A stretch of 61,982 nt of DNA from Streptomyces sp. CB02056 (GTDB taxonomy: Bacteria; Actinomycetota; Actinomycetes; Streptomycetales; Streptomycetaceae): the NCBI RefSeq assembly GCF_001905545.1, contig NZ_LIPD01000028.1, positions 1 to 61,982 of the forward strand. The letters run 5' to 3'. Both the position numbers and the translations under genes were made by a program. Positions 1-8,556 of the stretch are shown here, piece by piece; within the stretch, counting starts at the first letter, position 1, and the number at the start of each line of letters is the position of its first letter. The notes beneath the pieces are model-generated. The model was not told the DNA's origin. It saw only the letters and a list, made by a program, of their open reading frames with translations, and searched no databases.

Positions 1-1365
1 GGTGGTGGATTGCGTGACGCCCGGGAGGTTGCAGAAGACCTGTGTGGAGGCGCCTGCCGCGAGGTCGAACGTCCCCGCGGCCGTCACGCACGAGGGCGTC
101 ACTGAGTCGGCGAGGGTGATGCCGGTGATGTTGACGGGCCCGTTGTTGGTCACCGTGATGCGCCAGTACGCGGTGCCGTTAGGCGCGACCGTGGTGGTCT
201 TCGCCCACGGGCCTGCGCCTCCGGTGCCGCAGTCGGCGGCGTTGGTGGAGGTGCAGACCTCCTTGTTGATGGCCAGGGACGGGACGTCGACGCTCGCCTC
301 GGAGGGCGGTGTGGTGATGGGTGTTCCGCCAGGGCCGGGGAAGGAAGCGGTGACGGTGTTGGTGGTGGATTGGGTGACGCCCGGGAGGTTGCAGAAGACC
401 TGTGTGGAGGCGCCTGCGGCGAGGTCGAACGTCCCCGCGGCCGTCACGCACGAGGGCGTCACTGAGTCGGCGAGGGTGATGCCGGTGATGTTGACCGGGC
501 CGTTGTTGGTCACCGTGATCCGCCAGTAGGCGGTGCCGTTCGGCGCGACGGTGGTGGTCTTCGCCCACGGTCCCGCGCCACCGGCGCCGCAGTCGGCGGC
601 GTTGGTGCTGGTGCAGACCTCCTTGTTGATGGCCAGCGACGGGACGTCGACGCTCGCCTCGGACGGCGGCGTGGTGATCGGGGTGCCACCAGGCCCCGGG
701 AACGAGGCCGTCACCGTGTTGGTGGTGGACTGGGTGACGCCCGGCAGGTTGCAGAACACCTGCTGGGACGCGCCCGCCGCCAGGTCGAACGTCCCCGCGG
801 CCGTCACGCACGAGGGCGTCACGGTGTCGTTCAGCGTGATGCCGGTGACGTTGACCGTGCCGGTGTTGGTGACGGTGATCCGCCAGTACGCCGTCCCGTT
901 AGGCGCGACGGTGGTGGTCTTGGCCCACGGGCCCGGACCCCCGGTGCCGCAGTCGGCGGCGTTGGCCGAGGTGCAGACCTCCTTGTTGATGGCCAGCGAC
1001 GGGACGACGGCGCTCGCCTCCGACGGCCCTGTCCTGACCGGGGTGCCGCCGGGGCCGGGGAAGGAGGCGGTCACCGTGTTCGTCGTCGACTGGGTGACGC
1101 CCGGCAGGTTGCAGAAGATCTGATGGGAGGCGCCCGCTGCGAGGTCGAACGTCCCGGCGGCTGTCACGCAGGACGGTGTGACGGTGTCGTCCAGGGTGAT
1201 GCCGGTGATGTTGACCAGGCCGGTGTTGGTCGCGGTGATCCGCCAGTAGGCCGTCCCGCCGGGGGCGAGGGTGGTGGTCTTGGCCCATGGTCCGGGGCCG
1301 CCGGGCCCGCAGTCGGCGGCGCTGGTGGAGGTGCAGACCTCCTTGAGGATCTCCAGCTTCGGCGC
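1..1365 (-). repeat. 360-bp tandem coding repeats (120 aa each)
   Basis: Nearly the same DNA recurs with a period of exactly 360 bp. The stretch at position 1 returns at 361, 721 and 1081, and the array starts (in gene direction) near 1365. At least 3.8 copies are inside the window and the array continues outside. Copies 1-360 and 361-720 are the most similar. The period is a multiple of three, so the frame is kept. This suggests recent unequal recombination and likely copy-number variation between strains. Confidence 0.9.
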
Positions 1366-3657
1366 GCACTCGGCGCCGGGGGTGACCTGGAGGGTGACGG
1401 TGTTGGAGGTGACGGGCGGCTGGCCGTTGGTGACGGCGGAGGCCTGGTTGGAGACGGCGGTGACGGAGCAGTCGGTGGAGACGGTGGTCTCGAAGCAGAT
1501 CTGCGGCGCGTCGCCGACGAAGGTCACCTGCATCTGCGGGTGGTTGCCGGGGGTGAAGGACGACCCGTTGACGAGGGTGAGGTTGGCGATCACCTGGATC
1601 GGTGAGTCGCTGGTCGGGACGGATGAGATGTCCGCCGTCTCGGTGGTGGGGTTGAACGGGAAGGTGCCGATGGTGGTGCCGTCGGAGGCCAGGACGGTCA
1701 CCGAGGACTGGGTGAAGTCGACGGTGGTGGGGTCGAGGCCGAGGAGGCTGACCGTGCCGTACGACCTCACGTGCCCGGTGGCCCCGTCGCAGTAGTACGC
1801 GGAGGGGTTGAGGCTGCCCTGGGCCTTGGTCTTCAGGCAGGGGGAGGCGCCGGTGATCGGGTCGATGGAGAACAGGTAGCCGGTGTCGCCGAGGCTGTAC
1901 TTGCACTGGCCGTCGTAGGCGAAGCCGTACGGCCTGGTGTCGCCGCCGTTGACGTTGGGCGGGCCGTTGACGACGCCGTTGGTGCCGTACTGGGCGCAGG
2001 GGGCCTGGGTGTTCCAGTCGTAGCAGAACTCGGAGCTGTTGGAGGTGGGGGAGATGCTGAGGTAGATCCAGAACGGGAACTCGGTTTCGAGGTGTCCGTT
2101 GGGGGCTGTGATGGTGAGCGGCACCTGGAAGTTGGATTCGCCGGGGGCGACGTTGGTGCTGAGGAGGGTCTGCAGGCCGGGGGGCGCGGCGACGGGGTTG
2201 CCGGCGAAGTCGAAGCAGACGACGGTGCCGACGGGCGGGGTGACGGCCAGTTCGACGCCGCCGACCGCCGTGCAGACGCCAGTGACGGTGCCGGCCGTGT
2301 CGTACATCTCGAAGACGTTGTCGGCGCGGGCGGCTTCGGTGCCGGTCGGGGTGACGACGGTCTTGGGGGTGGCCCAGCCGGTGCACGCGGCGTTCGTCGA
2401 CGGGTCGAAGCAGGACATCACCGTGGGCAGCGGGGCCAGTTGGTTGTCGGTGACGTAGATCTTGCCGTTGATGACCCGCATGATGCCGGCGTAGTCGCCG
2501 CTGAAGGCGACCTGGCCCTCGTTGGGCGGCAGGCCGATGTCGAAGGTGCCGCAGGAGGAGTTGCCGACGGGGTCGTAGCAGAGGATCTCGCCGGTGCCGG
2601 AGACCGCGTAGATCAGCTGGTTGGGCGCCTGGACGACGCCTCCGATGACCAGGCCGGTGCCGGTCTGGAGCGGGGTGAGGCCGCAGCTGGTCTGGGCCTG
2701 GAGGTCGATGCAGCCGACGCCGATGAGTGCCTGGGTGACGCGGCTGATCGCGGCGTAGTACAGCCGGGAGCCGATCTGCACGTAGGTCGGGGTGCGGGTG
2801 CTGCCGATGTCGCCGGTGGTCGTGTCGGCGGCGGAGGAGTTCAGCGCCTGGGGCCAGGTGGCGGGGGCTCCGCTCGGGGTCGGGCAGGGGCCGTTGGTGA
2901 GCAGGTCGGTGCAGACCACGCTGGCCGTGTTGGAGAAGCCGTGGTGGTAGATGTTCCAGATCTCGGGGGTGGGGACGCCGTTGATCGTGGCGGTGTAGCG
3001 GATGGGGGTGAAGCCGTCGCCGCCGGTGGCGGTGTTGATCGGGGTGAACGGCGGCGGGATCTGGACCACTTGGCCGGTCGCCGGGGAGGAGAGCGTCGGG
3101 TTGGTGGCCTGGAGGACGTTGGTGGCGGCGCCCTGGTCGGTGCCGGAGAAGGTCGTGCCGCCGTCGGTGGACCACTGCTTGGTGAAGCCGGGGGGCACCT
3201 GCAGTGAGCCGGGGACGTAGGACTGGGTCTGCGGTGTGCTGCCGGGGCCGCCCTGGATGGCGTCGGTGACGGTGGTGCTGACGGGGGCGCCGTCGGGGTT
3301 GGTCGCGGAGACGACCCAGCGGACGGTGTCGCCCTGGGCGGTCTGGGTGGTGCTGCCGGTGGTGGTGTCGGTGCCGGTCTTCGCCAGGGTCACGGGCTGC
3401 TGGCGGACGCCGTGGCGGCCGTTCCGCTGGTCGGCGGGGGCGGCCGTCGTGCCGGTGGCGGGGGTGCGGGGGTCACGGCTGGGCGCGTGTGCCACGGCGG
3501 GGGCGGCGAAGGAGCCGGAGGCCGTGGCGAACGCGAGGAGGAGGGTGAGCACGGCCCCGACGAGGCGGTCGCGGAGCGTGTCCATCCCGGGTCGGCCTCC
3601 GTGTCGGCGGCCGCGTCGACTTCGCTCGTGTCCGCTGGTGGCTGGACAGCGCCTCAT
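1..3657 (-). CDS. Large secreted repeat protein, DUF11-like, 3' end outside window
   Basis: The reading frame is open for 1219 codons and leaves the window at its left edge, so the C-terminus is missing. I chose the ATG at 3657 because AAGGGA lies just upstream; a second in-frame ATG lies 24 codons later at 3585. The N-terminus has an Arg-rich stretch, then a hydrophobic segment (about residues 30-50) and Ala-rich cleavage-like sequence, so export is likely. Residues about 60-170 look like a DUF11-type surface domain. Residues about 170-640 contain recurring Cys-(Phe/Tyr)-Asp-x5/6-Cys motifs, suggestive of a propeller-like fold with disulfides. From about residue 765 onward come 120-residue repeats, each with four Cys and starting LAINKEVCTS. 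It is probably a cell-surface or secreted structural protein. The function is not known and I see no link to the NRPS cluster. Confidence 0.8.
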   Translation of the reverse strand, partial: MRRCPATSGHERSRRGRRHGGRPGMDTLRDRLVGAVLTLLLAFATASGSFAAPAVAHAPSRDPRTPATGTTAAPADQRNGRHGVRQQPVTLAKTGTDTTTGSTTQTAQGDTVRWVVSATNPDGAPVSTTVTDAIQGGPGSTPQTQSYVPGSLQVPPGFTKQWSTDGGTTFSGTDQGAATNVLQATNPTLSSPATGQVVQIPPPFTPINTATGGDGFTPIRYTATINGVPTPEIWNIYHHGFSNTASVVCTDLLTNGPCPTPSGAPATWPQALNSSAADTTTGDIGSTRTPTYVQIGSRLYYAAISRVTQALIGVGCIDLQAQTSCGLTPLQTGTGLVIGGVVQAPNQLIYAVSGTGEILCYDPVGNSSCGTFDIGLPPNEGQVAFSGDYAGIMRVINGKIYVTDNQLAPLPTVMSCFDPSTNAACTGWATPKTVVTPTGTEAARADNVFEMYDTAGTVTGVCTAVGGVELAVTPPVGTVVCFDFAGNPVAAPPGLQTLLSTNVAPGESNFQVPLTITAPNGHLETEFPFWIYLSISPTSNSSEFCYDWNTQAPCAQYGTNGVVNGPPNVNGGDTRPYGFAYDGQCKYSLGDTGYLFSIDPITGASPCLKTKAQGSLNPSAYYCDGATGHVRSYGTVSLLGLDPTTVDFTQSSVTVLASDGTTIGTFPFNPTTETADISSVPTSDSPIQVIANLTLVNGSSFTPGNHPQMQVTFVGDAPQICFETTVSTDCSVTAVSNQASAVTNGQPPVTSNTVTLQVTPGAECAPKLEILKEVCTSTSAADCGPGGPGPWAKTTTLAPGGTAYWRITATNTGLVNITGITLDDTVTPSCVTAAGTFDLAAGASHQIFCNLPGVTQSTTNTVTASFPGPGGTPVRTGPSEASAVVPSLAINKEVCTSANAADCGTGGPGPWAKTTTVAPNGTAYWRITVTNTGTVNVTGITLNDTVTPSCVTAAGTFDLAAGASQQVFCNLPGVTQSTTNTVTASFPGPGGTPITTPPSEASVDVPSLAINKEVCTSTNAADCGAGGAGPWAKTTTVAPNGTAYWRITVTNNGPVNITGITLADSVTPSCVTAAGTFDLAAGASTQVFCNLPGVTQSTTNTVTASFPGPGGTPITTPPSEASVDVPSLAINKEVCTSTNAADCGTGGAGPWAKTTTVAPNGTAYWRITVTNNGPVNITGITLADSVTPSCVTAAGTFDLAAGASTQVFCNLPGVTQSTT

Positions 3658-4153
3658 GACGATTCCCTTCGGTCGAGCGGTCCGGTGTCACGCGGTGGGC
3701 TGCACAGCGGTGGGTTGGACGGCGGTGGGTTGGACGGCGCGGGGTGGATGGCGGTGGTGACGGGCACGGGGGTCGTGGAGCGGATGCGGGGTGTTGTTGA
3801 CCCAATACGGACAGTGACAGTACGGGCGTAGTATGCGTGCCGAAAATCCGATAAACCGCATTAACGTGCCCGAGTGGCACCACGGTTCACCCGGATGCGT
3901 CGGGGAGGCCGCCCAGGTGGCGGGCGGGCTGTGAGGCCCGGGTGAAGGTCGTGGGTAGGGCCGGTGATCGGCCGTTGATCGGGCGTAGACGGCGAGCCTG
4001 GAGCATCGGGACCCGGAGGGAACCGGTCCGGAGGCCACAGCCTGATCGCCGGGTCCCGTACGGCCGGACCACGGGCCGTACGGGCGCCCGTGGCTGACGC
4101 CGCCACCGGTCCCGACGTCAGGAGGAGTCCGGACCACGAAGGGCAGACGAGGC
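3658..4153. other. Intergenic region between divergent genes
   Basis: This gap holds the promoters of two divergent genes. Next to the repeat-protein start lie three 15-bp units (3692-3706, 3707-3721, 3722-3736) of the form GCGGTGGGTTGGACG, the first one diverged. The stretch about 3795-3870 is markedly AT-richer than its surroundings and is the most likely promoter of the repeat-protein gene, although no clear -35/-10 pair could be fixed. No convincing protein-coding or RNA gene was seen here. Confidence 0.5.
4055..4084. promoter_or_regulatory. 11-bp inverted repeat upstream of the XRE/NB-ARC gene
   Basis: CCCGTACGGCC at 4055-4065 is followed after 8 nt by its exact reverse complement at 4074-4084. 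It lies 70 bp before the regulator start, so it could be an operator (perhaps autoregulatory) or a hairpin in the 5' leader. Confidence 0.4.
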
Positions 4154-5446
4154 ATGGACGGCGGGCTGTCGGTGCAAGCGGTGAGAACGGCGGCGGGTTT
4201 CGGCGAGCTGCTGCGGCTACGGCGCGAGCGGATCGGGCTGACCCAGCAGTGCCTGGCGGATCACGCGACCCTGAGCGTGCGGGCGATCCGGGACATGGAG
4301 AGCGGCCGGGTGCGACGGCCCCGCAACGAGACCGTCCGGCTGCTGGCGGACGCGCTGCGGCTGGAGGGCCGTAGCCGGACGGACTTCGAGGAGGCCGCCC
4401 GCCGGCAGCAGGCCGCGGACGAGCCGGGGGACGAGCCGGCCGCCCCGCCGGTGGCGCGCGGGGCGATCGTCGGCCGGGAGGCGGAGGCCGAGGTGCTGGC
4501 CGACGCCTTCGCCGTGCACGGGGACCGGCTGGTCTCGCTGGTCGGCCTCGGCGGGGTGGGCAAGACCCGGCTCGCCCTGGAGGTGGCCCGCCGGCTGCAC
4601 CTGGCCGTCCGCTGGTCGGTGCGCTGGGTGGACTGCGGCGGCGGCCCGCACCCGTGGCGCGGGCGGCTGGACGACCTCGTCCGGGACATCGGCGAGCGGC
4701 CCGCCCTGCTGGTGCTGGACGGCGCCGACGGCGGGGTGGACGCCGGGCAGCTGGACGGGCTGTTCCGCCACTGCCCCGGGCTGCGGGTGCTGATCACCGC
4801 CCGGGAGGCCCGGCCGCTGCCCGGCGGCCAGGTCATCCCGCTCGCGCCGCTGCCCGTACCGGACCCCGAACTCGATGCCGAGCCCGAGGCGTTGGCGCAG
4901 GTCGGGGCCGTCCGGCTGCTGCTCTCGCACCTGTGCCGGCTGCGGCCCGGCTACACCCTGGAGCGCTCCGAGGCGCCCGCCGTCGCGGAGCTCTGCCGCC
5001 GACTGGACGGCCTGCCGGGAGCGTTGGAGCGGGCGGCGGGCTGGGCGCTGGTGCGGTCCACCGCCCAGCTGGTGGCCGGGCTGGCGGCCGTCCCGTTCAC
5101 GCTGGCGGCGCCGCCGGTGGTGTTCGGTGCGCGCGGTGACCTGCGGGACGACCTGGAGCCGGCGATCCTCTGCCTGACGGACCGTCAGCGCGCCCTGCTG
5201 GAAGTGCTGGTGGACGAGCCGGGGGACTGGTCGGGGGAGGACGCGGTGGTCCGCAGCGGCTGGACGCTGCAGACCTGCCTGGCCACGGTGCACGAACTGC
5301 TGTCGCGGGGGCTGATCCGCAGCGTGCCCGCCCGGGACGGCGTGCGCTTCACCGTCCTCAACCTGTGCCGCCGGCTGGTCCGGGAGGAGCCCGGGCCGCG
5401 GCTCGCGCCGGCCGGGGACGTCCCGCTGCTGGCGGCCGCGGGCTGA
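4154..5446 (+). CDS. XRE-type HTH regulator with NB-ARC-like ATPase domain
   Basis: This 430-residue protein has an N-terminal helix-turn-helix of XRE type (about residues 15-70, with LRLRRERIGLTQQCLAD typical of the first helices). It then has a STAND/NB-ARC-like nucleotide-binding region with P-loop GLGGVGKT (Lys137), and a winged-helix-like C-terminal part. It lacks the long TPR or WD repeats often seen in larger STAND regulators. The family acts as ATP-dependent DNA-binding switches. It ends 155 bp before the glutamate mutase operon, in the same direction, and the first TGCCG repeat lies only a few bases past its stop. It could therefore be a cluster-situated regulator, but its target is not shown by the sequence. 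ATG 4154 is chosen from a weak upstream GACGAGG. Confidence 0.8.
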   Translation: MDGGLSVQAVRTAAGFGELLRLRRERIGLTQQCLADHATLSVRAIRDMESGRVRRPRNETVRLLADALRLEGRSRTDFEEAARRQQAADEPGDEPAAPPVARGAIVGREAEAEVLADAFAVHGDRLVSLVGLGGVGKTRLALEVARRLHLAVRWSVRWVDCGGGPHPWRGRLDDLVRDIGERPALLVLDGADGGVDAGQLDGLFRHCPGLRVLITAREARPLPGGQVIPLAPLPVPDPELDAEPEALAQVGAVRLLLSHLCRLRPGYTLERSEAPAVAELCRRLDGLPGALERAAGWALVRSTAQLVAGLAAVPFTLAAPPVVFGARGDLRDDLEPAILCLTDRQRALLEVLVDEPGDWSGEDAVVRSGWTLQTCLATVHELLSRGLIRSVPARDGVRFTVLNLCRRLVREEPGPRLAPAGDVPLLAAAG

Positions 5447-5453
5447 CCGGTTC

Positions 5454-5527
5454 TGCCGCCGGCCGACCCATTCTGCCGCTTAATGCCGCCGGAGCTGCCG
5501 CTTGCCGGGCCCGATCGTTCCTAGCGT
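5454..5527 (+). promoter_or_regulatory. Putative SARP-type promoter of the precursor operon
   Basis: TGCCGC-type units start at 5454, 5474, 5484 and 5496. The last three are spaced 10 and 12 bp, near one helical turn. The last unit starts exactly 26 nt before TAGCGT (5522-5527), a plausible -10 box, and there is no normal -35 box. The same geometry is found at 9849-9903 and 22991-23045. Direct repeats of about 11 bp covering the -35 region are known for SARP activators of the AfsR/ActII-ORF4 type. The assignment to the regulator at 43545-46769 is inference. Confidence 0.55.
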
Positions 5528-5601
5528 TCTCCGTGGGGCCGGGCCGCCGCGCAGAACGCGACGGAACGCCATCGAGGATCACTACCGGTGAGGGCGGAGT
5601 C

Positions 5602-6054
5602 GTGGAGCACGGGAATGCCGAACAGAACGGTCCGGGCGGTCTGGACGTCGTCGTGACGACGACGGCCTCGGACTCGCACACCTGGAACCTGGTGTACCTC
5701 CAGTTCCTGCTGGAGGAGATGGGCCACCGGGTGACGAACCTGGGCGCGTGCGTCCCGGACGCGCTGCTGCTCTCCGAATGCCGCCGGGCCGAACCGGACC
5801 TGATCGTGATCAGCAGCGTCAACGGGCACGGCCACCAGGAGGGCCTGCGGGTGATCGAGGCCCTCCGCGCCTGCCCGGAGCTGCGGAGCACCCCGACCGT
5901 CATCGGCGGCAAGCTCGGCATCGCCGGGGCCGACGACCCGGACCGCGAACGCGCGCTGCTGGCGGCCGGGTTCGACGCGGTCTTCGAGGACGGCGCCGCG
6001 GTGGCCGGGTTCCGCGCCTTCGTCGGCGGACTGCGCTCCGGGGTGCTGCTGTGA
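5602..6054 (+). CDS. glmS: Glutamate (methylaspartate) mutase small subunit, B12-binding
   Basis: This is a 150-residue single-domain cobalamin-binding protein. The DxHxx motif reads DSHTWN (Asp24, His26), the His being the lower axial cobalt ligand. SSVNGHGH and VIGGKLG follow in the places usual for the base-off B12 fold. With the E subunit it should rearrange L-glutamate to (2S,3S)-3-methylaspartate by a radical mechanism. GTG 5602 is chosen because the B12 domain begins shortly after and GAGGGCGGAG lies just upstream; the frame is open further upstream but without a good start. Its stop overlaps the next gene (GTGA). Pairs of this kind occur in NRPS clusters for friulimicin- and skyllamycin-type peptides, where they feed 3-methylaspartate to the synthetase. 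The residue after the motif is Asn, not the usual Gly. Confidence 0.88.
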   Translation: MEHGNAEQNGPGGLDVVVTTTASDSHTWNLVYLQFLLEEMGHRVTNLGACVPDALLLSECRRAEPDLIVISSVNGHGHQEGLRVIEALRACPELRSTPTVIGGKLGIAGADDPDRERALLAAGFDAVFEDGAAVAGFRAFVGGLRSGVLL

Positions 6055-7442
6055 CGGCTCCCGCCGGGGCCGGTCCCGCCGGGTTCGGTCCCGCGGCGGC
6101 CGGTTCTGAACGGGCGGGCCCCGCCGGGACGGGCTTCGGCGCGTTCGTGGCGCAGGCCGCCGAGGCGGGCGCGCTGGTGGTCCAGCCCCGGATGGGCATG
6201 GCGGAGGCGGCCCCGATGCGGGCGGGCCTGCTCGCCACCCGGGGCGCGGCCGCCGTCACCGTCGGCACCATCACCCTGGACAGCTACACCCGCACCGGCG
6301 ACCTCGCGGCCGCCCAACGCGCCCTGGCCGCCGGGGCGGGCCTCAACGGCTACCCGATCGCCACCCACCCCGTCGAGGTCACCCGGGCGGTGCTGCGCGG
6401 GGTGGCGGACGCGGGCTTCCCGGTGCAGGTCCGGCACGGCTCGGCCGCGCCGGAGCGGATCGTCGAGGCGCTGCTGGCGGCCGGCCTGGACGCCACCGAG
6501 GGCGGACCGGTCTCCTACTGCCTGCCGTACGGCCGCACCCCGCTCCACGAGGCGGTGGCCCGCTGGCGTCGCGGCTGCGAACTGCTGGCCTCCGTCCGGG
6601 AGTTCCGCGCCGAGCCGCACCTGGAGACGTTCGGCGGCTGCCTGATGGGCCAGCTCTGCCCGCCCTCGCTGCTGATCGCCGTCAGCGTGCTGGAGGCGCT
6701 GTTCTTCCGCCGGCACGGGCTGCGCAGCATCTCGCTCAGCTACGCCCAGCAGGCCGACGCCCGCCAGGACGAGGAGGCGCTGGCCGCGCTCGGCCGGATC
6801 GCGGGGGAACTGCTCACCGACGTCGACTGGCACCTGGTGGTGTACGCGTACATGGGCGTGTACCCGCGCTCGCCCGGCGGTGCGCGGCTGCTGCTGGAGG
6901 ACGCGGCGCGGCTCGCGGTGCGCGGCGGCGCGGCCCGGCTGATCGTCAAGACCACGGCCGAGGCGCACCGCATCCCGACCGTCGCCGAGAACGTCCGGGC
7001 GCTGGAGGCCGCCGCCGCGGCCGCCACGGCGGAGCGGGCCCGGCCCCCGGCGTCCGGCCGCCGTCCCGCCGTGCCGCCGGACACCGGGATCGAGGCCGAG
7101 GCCAGGGCGCTGATCGGCGCGGTGCTCGACCTGGACGCCGACGTCGGGCGGGCCCTGGTACGGGCGTTCGCGGCCGGCTACCTGGACGTGCCGTACTGCC
7201 TGCACCCCGACAACGCCGGGCGGACGCGCAGCGCGCTGGGCCCGGACGGGCGGCTGTACTGGTCCTCGGTCGGCTCGATGCCGATCGCCGGGCTGGGCGA
7301 GCGCGGCCGCGCGCCGGTCCCCGGCTCGGCCGGGCTGCTCGCCGCCCTCTCCCACGTCCAGCGGAGCTACGACGGCCGGGCCCGGTACGCCGCCGCCTCC
7401 GCGTCCGCGTCCGCCGCCCGGGGCCTGCCCGTCGCGCGCTGA
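6051..7442 (+). CDS. glmE: Glutamate (methylaspartate) mutase large (E) subunit
   Basis: This 463-residue protein has the features of the TIM-barrel catalytic subunit: LVVQPRMGM near residue 40, GTITLDSYTR, the Arg-rich substrate region VRHGSAAPERI, and ETFGGCLMGQLCPPS near residue 190. It pairs with the preceding small subunit to bind B12 and glutamate. GTG 6051 overlaps the upstream stop by four bases, indicating translational coupling. A low-complexity Ala/Arg/Pro insert (about residues 320-345) looks like a linker specific to this version. Length is close to the family norm of about 480. The enzyme supplies a non-proteinogenic building block, most likely for one of the nine NRPS modules. 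Confidence 0.88.
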   Translation: MTAPAGAGPAGFGPAAAGSERAGPAGTGFGAFVAQAAEAGALVVQPRMGMAEAAPMRAGLLATRGAAAVTVGTITLDSYTRTGDLAAAQRALAAGAGLNGYPIATHPVEVTRAVLRGVADAGFPVQVRHGSAAPERIVEALLAAGLDATEGGPVSYCLPYGRTPLHEAVARWRRGCELLASVREFRAEPHLETFGGCLMGQLCPPSLLIAVSVLEALFFRRHGLRSISLSYAQQADARQDEEALAALGRIAGELLTDVDWHLVVYAYMGVYPRSPGGARLLLEDAARLAVRGGAARLIVKTTAEAHRIPTVAENVRALEAAAAAATAERARPPASGRRPAVPPDTGIEAEARALIGAVLDLDADVGRALVRAFAAGYLDVPYCLHPDNAGRTRSALGPDGRLYWSSVGSMPIAGLGERGRAPVPGSAGLLAALSHVQRSYDGRARYAAASASASAARGLPVAR

Positions 7443-7563
7443 GCCGCCGCTCCGCCGAGCCGCCCGCGCTCCAGCCGTCCCGCCCGGCCGGCGCTCCACC
7501 ACCGACGACCGCCCGCGCCCCCGACGGCGGACCACGGCCCCCCGAGAGAAGAGGACTCCGACC

Positions 7564-8556
7564 ATGCCCGACGCCACCCCCCTGCCCCCGACCGATCCGG
7601 GCCGGCACCTGACCGACCCGACCACCCGCAGCGCGCTGCGGATCCAGCAGCACCTGCTGTCCGCCGCCCGCGAGTTCCTGCGCGGCCGGGGCTTCACCGA
7701 GCTGCTGCCGCCGATCATCGGCCCGGTCACCGACCCCGGCGCGCGCGGCTCCAAGCAGGTGGACATCGACTTCTACGGCCACCGCTACAAGCTGATGACC
7801 AGCGCGATCCTGTACAAGCAGGCCTCGCTGCTCGCCTTCGACAAGATCTTCTGCATCGCCCCGAACGTCCGTCTGGAGCCGCTGGAGACCGCCGGGACGA
7901 GCAGGCACCTGGCCGAGTTCCACCAGCTGGACGTGGAGGCGGCCGGCGCGAGCCGGGACGACGCCGTCCGGCTGGCCGAGGAGCTGGTGGTGCACATCGT
8001 CGGCAGCACGGTGCGCGAGCTGCCCAAGGAGTTCGCCGAACTCGGCCGGGACCCGCAGGCGTTCGCCGACCTGCTGAAGGGCTCCTTCGGCCGCGTCCGG
8101 CACGCCGAGGCGGTCGCCGAACTGCGCGGGATCGGGCACCCGCAGAGCCTGGACGCCGAACTCGACTGGGAGGGCGAGGCGTTGCTGTCGGCCCGGCGCG
8201 ACCGGCCGTTCTTCGTCACCGACTACCCGAAGGGCTCGCGCGGCTTCTACGACCGCGAGCACCCGCAGGACCCGGGCCTGCTGCGGAACTTCGACCTGCT
8301 CGCGCCCGAGGGCTACGGCGAGCTGTGCAGCGGCAGCCAGCGCACCAACGACTACGCGGAGATCGTCACCCGGATGCGGGAGACCGGCGAGAACCCGCAG
8401 AAGTACCGCTGGTACCTGGACCTGGTGCGTGAGGGCGTGCCGGCCAGCGCGGGCTTCGGCATCGGCGTCGAGCGGCTCACCCGGTACGTCGCCGGGCTGG
8501 ACGCCGTCTGGCAGGCCAGCGCGTTCCCCAAGGTCGCCGGGGTGGTGTCGCCATGA
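7564..8556 (+). CDS. AsnRS-like asparagine synthetase (class II synthetase paralogue, no anticodon domain)
   Basis: This 330-residue protein is the catalytic core of an asparaginyl/aspartyl-tRNA synthetase. Motif 2 reads VRLEPLETAGTSRHLAEFH (near residue 105). SGSQRTNDYAEI is the amino-acid/ATP site block, and motif 3 reads GFGIGVERLTRYV near the end. The N-terminal OB-fold that binds the tRNA anticodon is absent. The archaeal paralogue of this type is known to make asparagine from aspartate, ATP and ammonia through an aspartyl-adenylate. Directly after glutamate mutase, the natural guess is that it amidates 3-methylaspartate to 3-methylasparagine, or supplies free Asn for the synthetase. ATG 7564 follows GAGAAGAGGA. 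Its end overlaps the next gene by four bases. The 121-bp gap before it shows no clear promoter. Confidence 0.75.
   Translation: MPDATPLPPTDPGRHLTDPTTRSALRIQQHLLSAAREFLRGRGFTELLPPIIGPVTDPGARGSKQVDIDFYGHRYKLMTSAILYKQASLLAFDKIFCIAPNVRLEPLETAGTSRHLAEFHQLDVEAAGASRDDAVRLAEELVVHIVGSTVRELPKEFAELGRDPQAFADLLKGSFGRVRHAEAVAELRGIGHPQSLDAELDWEGEALLSARRDRPFFVTDYPKGSRGFYDREHPQDPGLLRNFDLLAPEGYGELCSGSQRTNDYAEIVTRMRETGENPQKYRWYLDLVREGVPASAGFGIGVERLTRYVAGLDAVWQASAFPKVAGVVSP

Noticed and set aside
1..1365. CRISPR-like array
   Set aside because: Units are 360-bp protein-coding repeats in one frame, without short repeats and unique spacers.
899..3175. Minus-strand frame rich in Arg, His and Pro inside the repeat-protein gene
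   Set aside because: The frame from 3657 has a signal peptide, domains and regular repeats. This one is low-complexity and starts inside it without a ribosome site.
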